From positions 1-46,257 of the forward strand of contig JALLOG010000010.1 in the NCBI GenBank assembly GCA_027717645.1: a stretch of 46,257 nucleotides of DNA. The letters run 5' to 3'. This document shows positions 15,953-23,879 of this stretch, piece after piece. Source of the DNA: Desulfobacterota bacterium AH_259_B03_O07. Lineage in GTDB: Bacteria; Desulfobacterota_D; UBA1144; Nemesobacterales; CSP1-2. The first letter of the stretch is position 1. Each line of letters opens with the position of its first letter. The notes under the pieces are model-generated. The model ran no database searches, was not told the origin of the DNA, and saw only the letters and a program-made list of their open reading frames with translations. Position numbers and translations under genes: made by a program.

Positions 15953-16972
15953 ATGCAAAAACCCGATAAGATCTATATTGAAGAAAGAGTTAGAGATCAT
16001 CCTTTTACAAGGGAAATAGTTTCTAAACTCCCTTCAGTACCCGTTCTTCTTATAGAGGACTATAAAAAAATAGGTGAGGAAAAGCCATTTCCTCTTAGAG
16101 CAACTGAAGACAAGAATTCTCTCGCTCTGGCTGAAAAAAAAGGAGAGGTCCTAAAGAGTATTGGAAGAATGGAGGATGGTCAATTTTATCTTTTCCATGA
16201 GATGGACTGCAAATATGACTGTGAGTACTGTTATCTTCAATATTATTTTCAGACAAAGGTTCCTGTGATTTTTGTAAATAGAGAAGAAGTTCTAATTAGG
16301 ATTGAGGAGATTTTAAAAACACATAAAAATCCTTATTTTCATGTGGGAGAGGTTTGTGATGCACTGGCATTTGACGATCTTACAGATTTTTCAATAAGCG
16401 TATCCAAGCTTTTTTCTAAATACCTAAATGGGGTAATAGAATTTAGGACTAAGAGTACGAATATCGATAATCTTGTTGGCATAGATAATCATCCTAAAAA
16501 CATGATCCCGTCTTGGACACTAAGTCCTGATAGTGTCGTCAAGTCTATAGAACATAAGACTCCTTCGTTTAAAGAGAGGCTTGGTGCAGCAAGAAAATGT
16601 CAAGAAGCAGGGTATACGGTGGGGGTAAGATTGGATCCTGTGATGATTTATGATGGCTGGGAAGAGGATTACAAAGTTATGATAGAAGATATATTATCAA
16701 TTCTTGATCCGAGAGAAATTGACTACATTTCGCTTGGCACTATCAAACTACACAAATTACTTGTTGAAGCTATTAGTAAGCGTTTTGCCAATAGTCCAAC
16801 GATTCTTGGAGAAATTTTTCCCTCGATCGATGGGAAATACAGATATTTAAAGTTTCAAAGAGTAGATGTCTATAGAAAGATAATCTCCTGGGTAAGAAGG
16901 TTAGACAAAAAAATCAGGATCGAACTTTCAGTCGAAACCGATGATGTAAATGAGCTGGTTGTTAACGGTTAA
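15953..16972 (+). CDS. Spore photoproduct lyase-like radical SAM protein
   Basis: 339 residues. The radical SAM cluster motif is C-x3-C-x2-C at residues 86, 90 and 93 (DCKYDCEYCYLQYYF), with the YLQ that follows it in spore photoproduct lyases. Further SPL-like segments are FHVGEVCDALAFDD, IEFRTKSTNI, WTLSPDSVVKSIEHKTPSF and VGVRLDPVMIYDGWEEDY. SplB repairs 5-thyminyl-5,6-dihydrothymine in spore DNA using a 4Fe-4S cluster and SAM. Homologues in non-sporulating lineages exist and their substrate is uncertain. No sporulation gene is nearby. Start ATG has no strong Shine-Dalgarno. Single gene followed by a hairpin. Confidence 0.88.
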   Translation: MQKPDKIYIEERVRDHPFTREIVSKLPSVPVLLIEDYKKIGEEKPFPLRATEDKNSLALAEKKGEVLKSIGRMEDGQFYLFHEMDCKYDCEYCYLQYYFQTKVPVIFVNREEVLIRIEEILKTHKNPYFHVGEVCDALAFDDLTDFSISVSKLFSKYLNGVIEFRTKSTNIDNLVGIDNHPKNMIPSWTLSPDSVVKSIEHKTPSFKERLGAARKCQEAGYTVGVRLDPVMIYDGWEEDYKVMIEDILSILDPREIDYISLGTIKLHKLLVEAISKRFANSPTILGEIFPSIDGKYRYLKFQRVDVYRKIISWVRRLDKKIRIELSVETDDVNELVVNG

Positions 16973-16985
16973 AAACGAGGCTTCT

Positions 16986-17020
16986 ACCTCTTTTGAAACA
17001 TCAAGAGGTGTTTATTTTAT
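16986..17020 (+). terminator. Terminator-like hairpin after the SPL-like gene
   Basis: ACCTCTT (16986-16992) pairs with AAGAGGT (17003-17009) and is followed by GTTTATTTTAT. The stem is only 7 bp and the T-run is interrupted, so this is a moderate candidate. Confidence 0.55.
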
Positions 17021-17078
17021 ATAAACCATCTACGATTCGTACGGTTATCACTTACCTATTTAATTGAATGAAATGAAA

Positions 17079-17510
17079 TCAATGAACCGGGGCATATCCC
17101 ACATTTATTTCACCTCTCTTAATCATCATTCCATATGGTGTAATTGAGACTTGATTTGCGACACTGTCGTGTTTTATCAGTTCTGCACGTGAGAGATTAT
17201 TTACAATATTTTCAGTGTCGAGTTCGTCGAAACCCAAAGTCTCTCCAATTGTATACATATTAAACTCTTTGGAGTTATCAACTCTGCTTAAACTATAAAC
17301 CTCTGAAAGAAACCTGTCACCTTTAGTCTGTATGCCGGCATATTGCTCTTCAGTGTTCAGATTAGAGGCACGATTAACGGGTTCCACGAGGCTCAACAAA
17401 AGATTCTGGTAATTATCTATGGCCTCGTAAGTCGTATTTATAAATAATCTTAAATAATTGAAATTATTGTTATACATATCGTGAATCTTATGAATCGTCC
17501 TATTTTTCAT
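17079..17510 (-). CDS. Hypothetical protein with winged-helix-like C-terminus
   Basis: 143 residues. The ATG has AGGAGG ten bases upstream. The N-terminal half is helical (NNFNYLRLFINTTYEAIDNY). The C-terminal half reads as a small winged helix: YTIGETLGFDELDTENIVNN, then L-S-R-A-E-L-I-K-H, a strand VSITPYGMMIKRG and the end GYAPVH. That pattern (recognition helix followed by a hairpin and 'T-P-x-G') is common in bacterial wHTH proteins that sense protein or DNA. No partner gene. It converges on the SPL-like gene. Regulator role inferred, target unknown. Confidence 0.7.
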   Translation of the reverse strand: MKNRTIHKIHDMYNNNFNYLRLFINTTYEAIDNYQNLLLSLVEPVNRASNLNTEEQYAGIQTKGDRFLSEVYSLSRVDNSKEFNMYTIGETLGFDELDTENIVNNLSRAELIKHDSVANQVSITPYGMMIKRGEINVGYAPVH

Positions 17511-17760
17511 GAAGTAGGTTGCCTCCTATGAAGTTGGGAGATAAGTAATAACATTAATTCGGCTTCCTTATTATCTATTATCAAATCATTTAAATCTCTA
17601 ATATTAAGGATAACCATTAAGTCTATACTTTCAATCAATAGTACCGTTTGTATTAATAGATAGATTAACTAGAAAATCCCGATTGTTAAACGAATCCTGG
17701 TACTTTTTTCTAATAGTTAATTGTTTCTTAACTCCATTTTAATTTTTAATTACCGCTCGT
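17511..17760. other. AT-rich gene-free stretch
   Basis: No credible gene. AT-rich sequence, likely containing the promoter of the minus-strand wHTH gene and that of the structured element at 17776-17857. A TATTAT hexamer at 17771-17776 just precedes the latter. Confidence 0.4.
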
Positions 17761-17775
17761 TTGATACTATTATTA

Positions 17776-17857
17776 TCGGGTCTTGCGGCTCCCTACCATC
17801 CTCTGCCTTATGCCAGTTACCCAGAGGCTTCACCCACCAGGCATCTGGGTATTTTTT
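17776..17857 (+). ncRNA. Candidate structured RNA with terminator
   Basis: An isolated GC-richer island of about 80 nt in very AT-rich DNA. It begins CGGGTCTTGCGGCTCCC and ends with a hairpin whose arms are CCCAGA (17820-17825) and TCTGGG (17844-17849), followed by TATTTTTT, as in an intrinsic terminator. A TATTAT box lies immediately upstream. It encodes no plausible peptide. It lies about 320 nt before the sigma-54 promoter of the pilin gene, so it is not in that leader. I considered a c-di-GMP riboswitch, common upstream of pilins, but the conserved GEMM core is not visible on either strand. Small RNA, riboswitch relic and repeat element all remain possible. Confidence 0.45.
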
Positions 17858-18174
17858 AAAGAAAAGACTGGATCACCAAATTTTTGTAAATTGGGGTTAT
17901 AATTTATATAGTGGCTCTTAAAAGGAATTACAATATATTTTTTGGGCAAATTAGATAAAAAAATTCTTAACCCAAATATAGTTGTTGGATCCTAATGTGT
18001 GAGTTTAGCCTTGACCACAATAAAGTGAAAATAACAGTTTTTGTCACTTTTGATTTGAGATATGACAAATTTTGTTATTCCTGGGGGATTATAGATTAAG
18101 GAGGTTTTGTTATTATAAAAAAATGTTAAATACTTTAAGTTGGTTGCAGAATATTTCGATTTTTTAATAAATAT

Positions 18175-18190
18175 TGGCACGATGATTGCA
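18175..18190 (+). promoter_or_regulatory. Sigma-54 promoter of the pilin gene
   Basis: TGGCACG (18175-18181), four bases, then TTGCA (18186-18190): the GG and GC dinucleotides are separated by exactly 10 bp, a near-perfect -24/-12 element. The start would be about 18200, giving a 40-nt leader with an AGGGGG ribosome site before the ATG at 18243. Sigma-54 with the PilS/PilR pair is the known control of pilA in several proteobacteria. Confidence 0.9.
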
Positions 18191-18242
18191 GATCTATATA
18201 TATCGTCGAACAACGCAAATAAATTTTTAGGGGGTATATATT

Positions 18243-18893
18243 ATGTCACATTTAAGAAGTTCTATTAAGCGCAAGAAGGGTTTTACCCTGATTGAGCTCC
18301 TGATAGTTGCTGCCATCATCGGCATTTTGCTGGCTCTTGCTATACCAAATATGATTAAGGCAAGGATATCTGCAAATGAGGCAAACGGGAGGAAGTCAGC
18401 CCAAACCCTGAGGGATGCTGGAGCAGAATATATGGAGCAGGACCTGGATGATGATGGGAAAAGAGACTATTCACATCTGATTGGTGAATGCGGAACAGGC
18501 GACAGTCTACGTTGTCCTGACGTCGTTGAAGACTGTTGTGCTAATCCGGTGGAGTCGCTCATAGATAGTAGCTTTGAAGGTGCAGCAGACCCTGCTGTAA
18601 CTAATCTTAATTCTGCTTCGGCTGCTTGTGTTGATTCTAAGGCTGGATATTGTATAACATGGGACGGCACTAGCGGGGTCGGGTCAACGGGTGTCGATGT
18701 TACGCTTGGAACTGATTCTGCTGATCTTGAAGCGGACTTTGCCTGGCAGCTTTCACCTACGGTCGTAAATAAGACAGGAAGAAAGGATTTTGCCGTTTAT
18801 GGAGATGGCGTTATCAGATGTACAACAGCGTCGCCTGCCACTGGAGTCCCTGGAATATATGATGCCGATCGCCTGTCCCCGGGTTGTGATTAA
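18243..18893 (+). CDS. Type IV pilin/pseudopilin, Cys-rich
   Basis: 216 residues. The class III signal is KRKKGFTLIELLIVAAIIG: cleavage after Gly13 leaves Phe1 with Glu at mature position 5, followed by the hydrophobic helix that packs in the pilus core. The globular part has eight cysteines (including a CC pair near 98-99 and a near-terminal P-G-C-D), many Asp residues (DLDDDGKRDY) and Gly/Ser-rich loops. It is longer than the short electron-carrying pilins of Geobacter and closer to minor or major pilins with disulfide-bonded heads. It stands alone, with a sigma-54 promoter and its own terminator. No assembly genes are in the window. Confidence 0.92.
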   Translation: MSHLRSSIKRKKGFTLIELLIVAAIIGILLALAIPNMIKARISANEANGRKSAQTLRDAGAEYMEQDLDDDGKRDYSHLIGECGTGDSLRCPDVVEDCCANPVESLIDSSFEGAADPAVTNLNSASAACVDSKAGYCITWDGTSGVGSTGVDVTLGTDSADLEADFAWQLSPTVVNKTGRKDFAVYGDGVIRCTTASPATGVPGIYDADRLSPGCD

Positions 18894-18931
18894 TTATAGG
18901 TTATATGTAGATATTTAAAGTTTAAAAATAT

Positions 18932-18962
18932 GGGTGGTGTTAGATAAGCACCACCCTTTTTT
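18932..18962 (+). terminator. Rho-independent terminator of the pilin gene
   Basis: GGGTGGTG (18932-18939) and CACCACCC (18949-18956) form an 8-bp GC-rich stem followed directly by TTTTTT. Confidence 0.95.
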
Positions 18963-19140
18963 AATTAATCAACAATTTATTTAAGTCATTATTACTTTTG
19001 ATTAGATCCCATCCATTATACACATTTAAATTGCGTATTTAGTTCTCTTATATCTAAGCATTTGTTTTATCTTTTGCCCCTTGTAATGATCAAATATTGT
19101 GCATAGAATAAATAAAAAGGCATATAACTCATGAAAGACT

Positions 19141-20070
19141 ATGCTTAGAGTAGAAAATCTTGTAAAAGACTATGCAACGGGGTTCTTAAAGAAAAAGGTC
19201 AGAGTGTTAAATGGGGTTAACCTAACTGTAAATAAAGGTGAGATATTTGGTTTTGTTGGACCGAATGGTGCTGGAAAGACCACCACATTTAAAGTGATAC
19301 TTGGTTTTGTTTCGCTTACAAGCGGAAGCATTGAGTTAATGGGGGAACCGCTTGGTGATGTGGAAGTAAAAAGAAATATCGGCTATCTGCCAGAAAATCC
19401 CTTCTTTTATGATTATTTAACTGGTGAGGAGCTTCTACATTACATGGGAGAATTGCATGGGCTTAATGGGGACAGTCTTTCAAAGAGGATAGATGAGCTT
19501 CTTGAGAAAGTAAATATGACGCATGCAAAGAAGATCCAACTCAGAAAGTATTCAAAAGGCATGCTGCAAAGAGTAGGAATAGCCCAAGCTCTGATTAATG
19601 ATCCCCAGTTTTTAATCTTAGACGAGCCAATGAGTGGGCTTGACCCAATAGGACAGAGGGAAATTAAGGAATTAATTCTAGAGCAAAAAGAAAAAGGTAA
19701 GACAGTTCTATTGAGCTCCCATATACTTTCAGATGTTGAAGCACTATGCGATAGGGTAGCAATTATAATTAATGGTAGAGTAGTAAAAACAGGGGAACTG
19801 GGGAGGTTATTTGAAGGGATTCATACTAACTACGAGATGCTTTTAAGGGGTGGAGATCAAGAAGCTCTTAATAACCTTGGTGATTTAAACGTAGAAGTCG
19901 CGAAGAGGGCGGGGCTTACGGTTCTCAAATTTGATGAGAATGTTAAATCCAGGGTTTTAGATGTGGTTTCAGATTCCGGCGGCGATATAGTTTCACTTCA
20001 TCCTTTAAGAAAATCGCTAGAAGGTCTTTTTGTCGAAGAGGCAAAGAAGGATAGCCATATTGAGACATGA
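19141..20070 (+). CDS. ABC transporter ATP-binding protein
   Basis: 309 residues. Walker A GPNGAGKT is at 40-47, a Q-loop-like GYLPENPFFYDYLTG at about 81-95, the ABC signature Y-S-K-G-M near 137-141 and Walker B LILDEPMSGLDP at 158-169, with an H-loop SSH following. The C-terminal 90 residues are the regulatory extension seen in the NatA/CcmA-like exporter subfamily. It should power the ABC-2 permease at 20340. Such pairs export drugs, lipids or Na+, or serve cell-surface assembly; the substrate cannot be told. The gene is separated from the permease by 270 bp with a REP-like inverted repeat. Confidence 0.93.
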   Translation: MLRVENLVKDYATGFLKKKVRVLNGVNLTVNKGEIFGFVGPNGAGKTTTFKVILGFVSLTSGSIELMGEPLGDVEVKRNIGYLPENPFFYDYLTGEELLHYMGELHGLNGDSLSKRIDELLEKVNMTHAKKIQLRKYSKGMLQRVGIAQALINDPQFLILDEPMSGLDPIGQREIKELILEQKEKGKTVLLSSHILSDVEALCDRVAIIINGRVVKTGELGRLFEGIHTNYEMLLRGGDQEALNNLGDLNVEVAKRAGLTVLKFDENVKSRVLDVVSDSGGDIVSLHPLRKSLEGLFVEEAKKDSHIET

Positions 20071-20130
20071 ACTGAATTAATTCTTGGGATTGCTTGACTC
20101 CAGAAATGATTTTAAAGTTAAGAAGCGAAT

Positions 20131-20277
20131 GTAGGAGCACCTTCTAGGTGCGAGAGAAAGATAATAACAAGAAAGTGGATAAATCAAGATCAAAAGGCTA
20201 ATGTAGGTACCCCATTAGATAATTACGCTATCGCGCCGAAGCTTGTTCTGAACTTGTTTCAGGGATGGTGCTCCTAC
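20131..20277. repeat. REP/BIME-like inverted repeat inside the ABC locus
   Basis: GTAGGAGCACC (20131-20141) is repeated inverted as GGTGCTCCTAC (20267-20277). The left arm continues with a small hairpin (GCACCTTCTAGGTGC), the typical look of REP units mobilised by Y1 transposases. Part of the interval (20237-20265) also matches the GC-richer intergenic repeat family. It would fold in the transcript between ATPase and permease. Confidence 0.65.
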
Positions 20278-20339
20278 TAGATTTATGTGGATTATTTCCA
20301 ACAACTAGGGTAATGGATATTAATAGAAACGCCTAAATC

Positions 20340-21143
20340 ATGAAAGCAATATGGAGTGTCGCACACAACACATTTAAAGAGGCTATTAGGGATCGGGTTC
20401 TTTATAGCTTAATACTCTTTGCGATTCTTATGATTTTGAGCTCCCTATTATTCGCTAGTATTTCTGCCCAACAGTCTAACAAGATTATCAAGGACTTCGG
20501 CTTAACTGTTATCTCTCTTATTGGAATTATCATTTCCGTTTTTCTCGGAATGGGTCTTGTTTATAAAGAGATCGATAAAAATACTGTTTATAACATCTTT
20601 TCAAAGCCAATTCGGAGATACGAATTTATACTTGGAAAGTATTTAGGGCTTGCTTTTACGCTTCTAATTAATACGGTAGCTATGGGAGTAATTCTTTTAC
20701 TAATAGTGTTATATATAGAGACTAAGCACTCAGGGATTATACAATTTTATTATGGGGGTATTTATATTTCTGAATTAATAAAGGCTATTTATTTTGAATA
20801 TCTGGAATTTCTAGTAATCATAGGTATTGCACTCGTATTTTCAAGCTTTACGACACCTGTTATGACACTTCTATTTACCCTTTTTCTGTTTGCAATAGGT
20901 AGGTTCTCGAGTGATATAAGGTTATTCGCTGAGGAAGTTAAAAACCCTGTCGTCGAGTATATATCGGAAATTATTTATAGGGTTATACCAAACTTGGAGA
21001 AGTTTGATGTTAGAAGCGAAGCGGTTTACGGTGGTGACGTAAGCTGGATGCTTATTTTCTATACAACAGTTTATGCAGTAATTTATACTTTTGTTCTTTT
21101 AATACTCTCTATATTAATTTTTCAAAATAGAGAATTTAAGTGA
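20340..21143 (+). CDS. ABC-2 type transporter permease
   Basis: 267 residues with about six hydrophobic helices (for example VISLIGIIISVFLGMGLVY and LLINTVAMGVILLLIVLYI). It carries the N-terminal FKEAIRDRVLYSL signature of this permease group. The cytoplasmic helix after TM2 has the typical YNIFSKPIRRYEFILGKYLG motif that contacts the ATPase. It is the membrane partner of the ATPase at 19141. The stop is followed by the TPR gene within 4 bp, so these two are co-transcribed. Confidence 0.92.
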   Translation: MKAIWSVAHNTFKEAIRDRVLYSLILFAILMILSSLLFASISAQQSNKIIKDFGLTVISLIGIIISVFLGMGLVYKEIDKNTVYNIFSKPIRRYEFILGKYLGLAFTLLINTVAMGVILLLIVLYIETKHSGIIQFYYGGIYISELIKAIYFEYLEFLVIIGIALVFSSFTTPVMTLLFTLFLFAIGRFSSDIRLFAEEVKNPVVEYISEIIYRVIPNLEKFDVRSEAVYGGDVSWMLIFYTTVYAVIYTFVLLILSILIFQNREFK

Positions 21144-21146
21144 ATA

Positions 21147-22211
21147 ATGGTCAATTCGCTAAGAAATAGTTCTGTTGTATGGATCTTGGTCGTAATTTTA
21201 CTCATCGTCGTGTCTGTTCCCTTTCAAAATAGAATTGATGACATAAGAGGAAAGTTCAGGTCTATCGAAGAGACTCTGTATTTTTCTTCTTCCGCATTAG
21301 AGAAAATATCTCTCGGGTATAAAGAGATACTTGCCGACATTTATTGGTTGAGGGCACTACAATATTTTGGCGGCACGAAATTTCAAGAACAGAATCCGGA
21401 ACTCCTATATCATTATTTCGATATACTTACCGATCTTGATCCTAAATTTGTAAACGCTTACAGGTATGGAGGGACTTTTCTATCGGAGCCAGAACCTCTT
21501 GGTCTAGGGGATATCGAAAGAGGTATGATTCTATTTGATAAAGGGAGAATGAACAATCCTGATAATTTCAGGCTCCCGTTAGAACAGGGTTTTCTTGCAT
21601 TTTTATACCTTAAAGACTATGAAAAAGCATCTGAGCTTTTTTACGAAGCTTCAGAAAAACCAATCTTGTCAGATAGACGCAGGGCTTCAATAAGGGGAAT
21701 GGCTGCTTTAGCATTATCAAAGGGAGGTGAGAGAGAACTATCAATACAAATCTGGAAAACTATCTATGAAACTACCGAGAACGAAGGAAGAAGAAAGCAC
21801 GCTTTAAAAAACCTCAAGGTACTTGAAACGAAGGATAAGGAAGACTTTTTAACAAGTGCTCTAAGCGATTATTTAGATCGTTTTGGCAGCTTGCCCAAAA
21901 ACCTTACCGTTCTAGTAGAAGCGGAAATAATTAGGAAAATACCTAAGGATCCTTTCGGTGGAGAATTTATAATCGTAAATAAACTTAACGCAGTAAGAAG
22001 TTCAACTCTCTTAAATGAGGAACTCAGGTATAATCGGCTTTACTTATCCTCTAGAGCTCGGCGTTTTAGACAGTCATATAACAGATATCCATATGACATA
22101 AATGAACTAAAAGCTTATGTTGATGATAATCCAGCATTTGAGTTCCCTCCTCATCCGTTGGGCGAGGAGTATGTTTATGACCCCCAAACAGGTAAGGTAC
22201 GGTCAAACTAG
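21147..22211 (+). CDS. Membrane-anchored TPR-like protein of the ABC locus
   Basis: 354 residues. One N-terminal membrane segment (about 10-26, SVVWILVVILLIVVSVPF) is followed by a periplasmic helical-repeat region. YLKDYEKASELFYEAS and the next helices look like tetratricopeptide pairs, and residues 50-110 contain KEILADIYWLRALQYFGG. The last 60 residues contain two short segments of the kind YNRYPYDINELKAY, resembling the 'G-x-x-P-x-x-L-x-x-L' units found in pilin-associated proteins. The ATG is 4 bp after the permease stop. Proteins of this design often accompany ABC exporters in deltaproteobacteria, and their role may be assembly or substrate hand-over; no direct evidence. Confidence 0.75.
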   Translation: MVNSLRNSSVVWILVVILLIVVSVPFQNRIDDIRGKFRSIEETLYFSSSALEKISLGYKEILADIYWLRALQYFGGTKFQEQNPELLYHYFDILTDLDPKFVNAYRYGGTFLSEPEPLGLGDIERGMILFDKGRMNNPDNFRLPLEQGFLAFLYLKDYEKASELFYEASEKPILSDRRRASIRGMAALALSKGGERELSIQIWKTIYETTENEGRRKHALKNLKVLETKDKEDFLTSALSDYLDRFGSLPKNLTVLVEAEIIRKIPKDPFGGEFIIVNKLNAVRSSTLLNEELRYNRLYLSSRARRFRQSYNRYPYDINELKAYVDDNPAFEFPPHPLGEEYVYDPQTGKVRSN

Positions 22212-22431
22212 TTTTCCAACCCAAAAAAATCAGTTTTTTTTACTTTTTAATAACACAAACATGACATAAAAACCTAAAGCTATTTTAGTAAGGCTTGGCC
22301 TATTTTTTACGATTGTTTTTTACATATATGATTCTAAGGAAATAACTCAGAGATAAACTACCAATATATATTTTTATTTTTTTGTGTTTAAGCTTTACCT
22401 GGTGAAAGCCTGTTAGTGGTTACATTTGTAT

Positions 22432-23586
22432 ATGAATTGGAAAACAGAAGCTATTAAAAGACTAGATAGCATCATAGGCAAGCCAGCTAGCGTTCTCGCA
22501 AGGGCATTTGTCAAACCAAGGAAGAATCTTCGGCAAGGAAGCGAATTATTTACCAATAAAATAAGTGAAGATAAATTGAAGCTCTTGGTGATACGCCCTG
22601 GCGGAATAGGTGATGCAGTTCTACTTTTACCTGCATTAAAGGCTCTTAAAGAGCATTTTAAAAATTCGGAGATAGAAATTCTTGCTGAAAAGAGAAACGC
22701 TGGTTTACTCGAGGTTAGCCCTTACATAAATAAGGTCCATCTTTACGATTCCAGACCTCCATTTGGGCTCTTTAAAACATTGAGTGACAATTACGATATA
22801 GTCATTGATACAGAGCAATGGCATAGACTGTCTGCAGTAGTAGCTTATTTAACAAGGGCGCCTGTCAGAGTTGGTTTTTCAACTAATGAAAGATCAGAGC
22901 TTTTTACTCACAATGTTTCATACAGCCAGGAACAATATGAAGCCAATAGTTTCTTGAACTTAGTATCTGCAATTACAGGTGAATATTACGACTTTAATAA
23001 AAATGAGCCTTTCATACCAATTGATTCAGGACTCATTGAGAGGTTTGACAATTCTATCCAGGTTTTAAGGAAAACGTGTAAGTCAGTAATCGGAATATTT
23101 ACGGGTGCTACAATTGCTGAGAGGAGATGGGAATTGGCAAGATTTGTGGAGCTATCAAGTAGTCTGTCACAAGATGGAGTTGGTATAGTGATCATCGGTG
23201 GAAAAGAGGATGTTGATGGCTCGAAGAGGATAGAGGAAGTCGTAGGAAAGAGTATGACCATTAATTATGCGGGAAGGACATCTCTTTTGGAGACTGCTGC
23301 GATAATTTCTCGACTCGACTCATTTGTATCGTCGGATACTGGTCTTATGCACATAGCTTTCGGTGTTGGAACTCCAACTGTTTCGCTCTTTGGGGCAGGG
23401 ATTCAAAGAAAATGGGCACCGGTTGGCAATAGCAACATCGTTATAAATAAAAATCCTCCTTGCAGTCCTTGTACAACGTTTGGTTATACACCTAAGTGTC
23501 CGTATGATGTTAGGTGTCTTAGTGACATAACAGTTGAAGAAGTGAAAGAGTCCGTGCTGAGTCTAATTTCAAGGATTCGAAGGTAA
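22432..23586 (+). CDS. Family 9 glycosyltransferase, heptosyltransferase-like
   Basis: 384 residues from the ATG at 22432 (a TTG two codons earlier is possible). It has the GT9 layout with two Rossmann-like domains: LLVIRPGGIGDAVLLLPALK at the start of the first, and in the second IFTGATIAERRWELARFVEL, VIIGGKEDVDGS, then SSDTGLMHIAFGVGTPTVSLFG, the nucleotide-sugar site with conserved Asp and His. A Cys-rich end (PPCSPCTTFGY...CPYDVRC) is typical of WaaF-like enzymes. It should transfer heptose or a related sugar from an ADP-activated donor to the lipopolysaccharide core at the inner membrane. Single gene; no Shine-Dalgarno of note. Confidence 0.9.
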   Translation: MNWKTEAIKRLDSIIGKPASVLARAFVKPRKNLRQGSELFTNKISEDKLKLLVIRPGGIGDAVLLLPALKALKEHFKNSEIEILAEKRNAGLLEVSPYINKVHLYDSRPPFGLFKTLSDNYDIVIDTEQWHRLSAVVAYLTRAPVRVGFSTNERSELFTHNVSYSQEQYEANSFLNLVSAITGEYYDFNKNEPFIPIDSGLIERFDNSIQVLRKTCKSVIGIFTGATIAERRWELARFVELSSSLSQDGVGIVIIGGKEDVDGSKRIEEVVGKSMTINYAGRTSLLETAAIISRLDSFVSSDTGLMHIAFGVGTPTVSLFGAGIQRKWAPVGNSNIVINKNPPCSPCTTFGYTPKCPYDVRCLSDITVEEVKESVLSLISRIRR

Positions 23587-23605
23587 TGAGTAGCGGCGAC
23601 CTCCG

Positions 23606-23835
23606 TTCGATAAGCTCACGACAGGTCAGGTCGACATAGTTTATTTGGGACACAATTACTTATATGTCATTCCCGCGGATTGTAAGCGGGAATCCATTAT
23701 ATTAATATGCTGAATACCCGGTAAATACATTCGGGTATGACATTTAAGGGAGGACTGAGGTCCTTCGCTACATTTAGAGAGGTGATTCTCACGCAGAGCC
23801 TGCACTAAGTCCTTCGATACCTCAGGATAAACTCC
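23606..23835. repeat. Cluster of intergenic inverted repeats
   Basis: Two hairpins follow the glycosyltransferase. ATTCCCGC/GCGGGAAT (23670-23677, 23687-23694) lies in the widespread 'TGTCATTCCCGC' repeat context, and ATACCCG/CGGGTAT is at 23713-23719 and 23731-23737. On both sides lie fragments of the GC-richer 'CTTCGATA/AAGCTCACGACAGG' family (23606-23633 and 23812-23830). The hairpins might also attenuate transcription, but no T-run follows. Confidence 0.65.
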
Positions 23836-23879
23836 ACGAAGTGCTAGCAATTGAAAACAAAAGAAAAAAATATTATTGA

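Noticed and set aside
17761-17860. c-di-GMP-I (GEMM) riboswitch upstream of the pilin
   Set aside because: The conserved GGCAAACC...GACGCAAAGCC core is not visible on either strand, and the pilin's sigma-54 promoter lies downstream of the element.
17721-17921. 66-codon + frame over the GC-rich island
   Set aside because: Low-complexity, with no start signal; the stretch is better explained as structured RNA with terminator.
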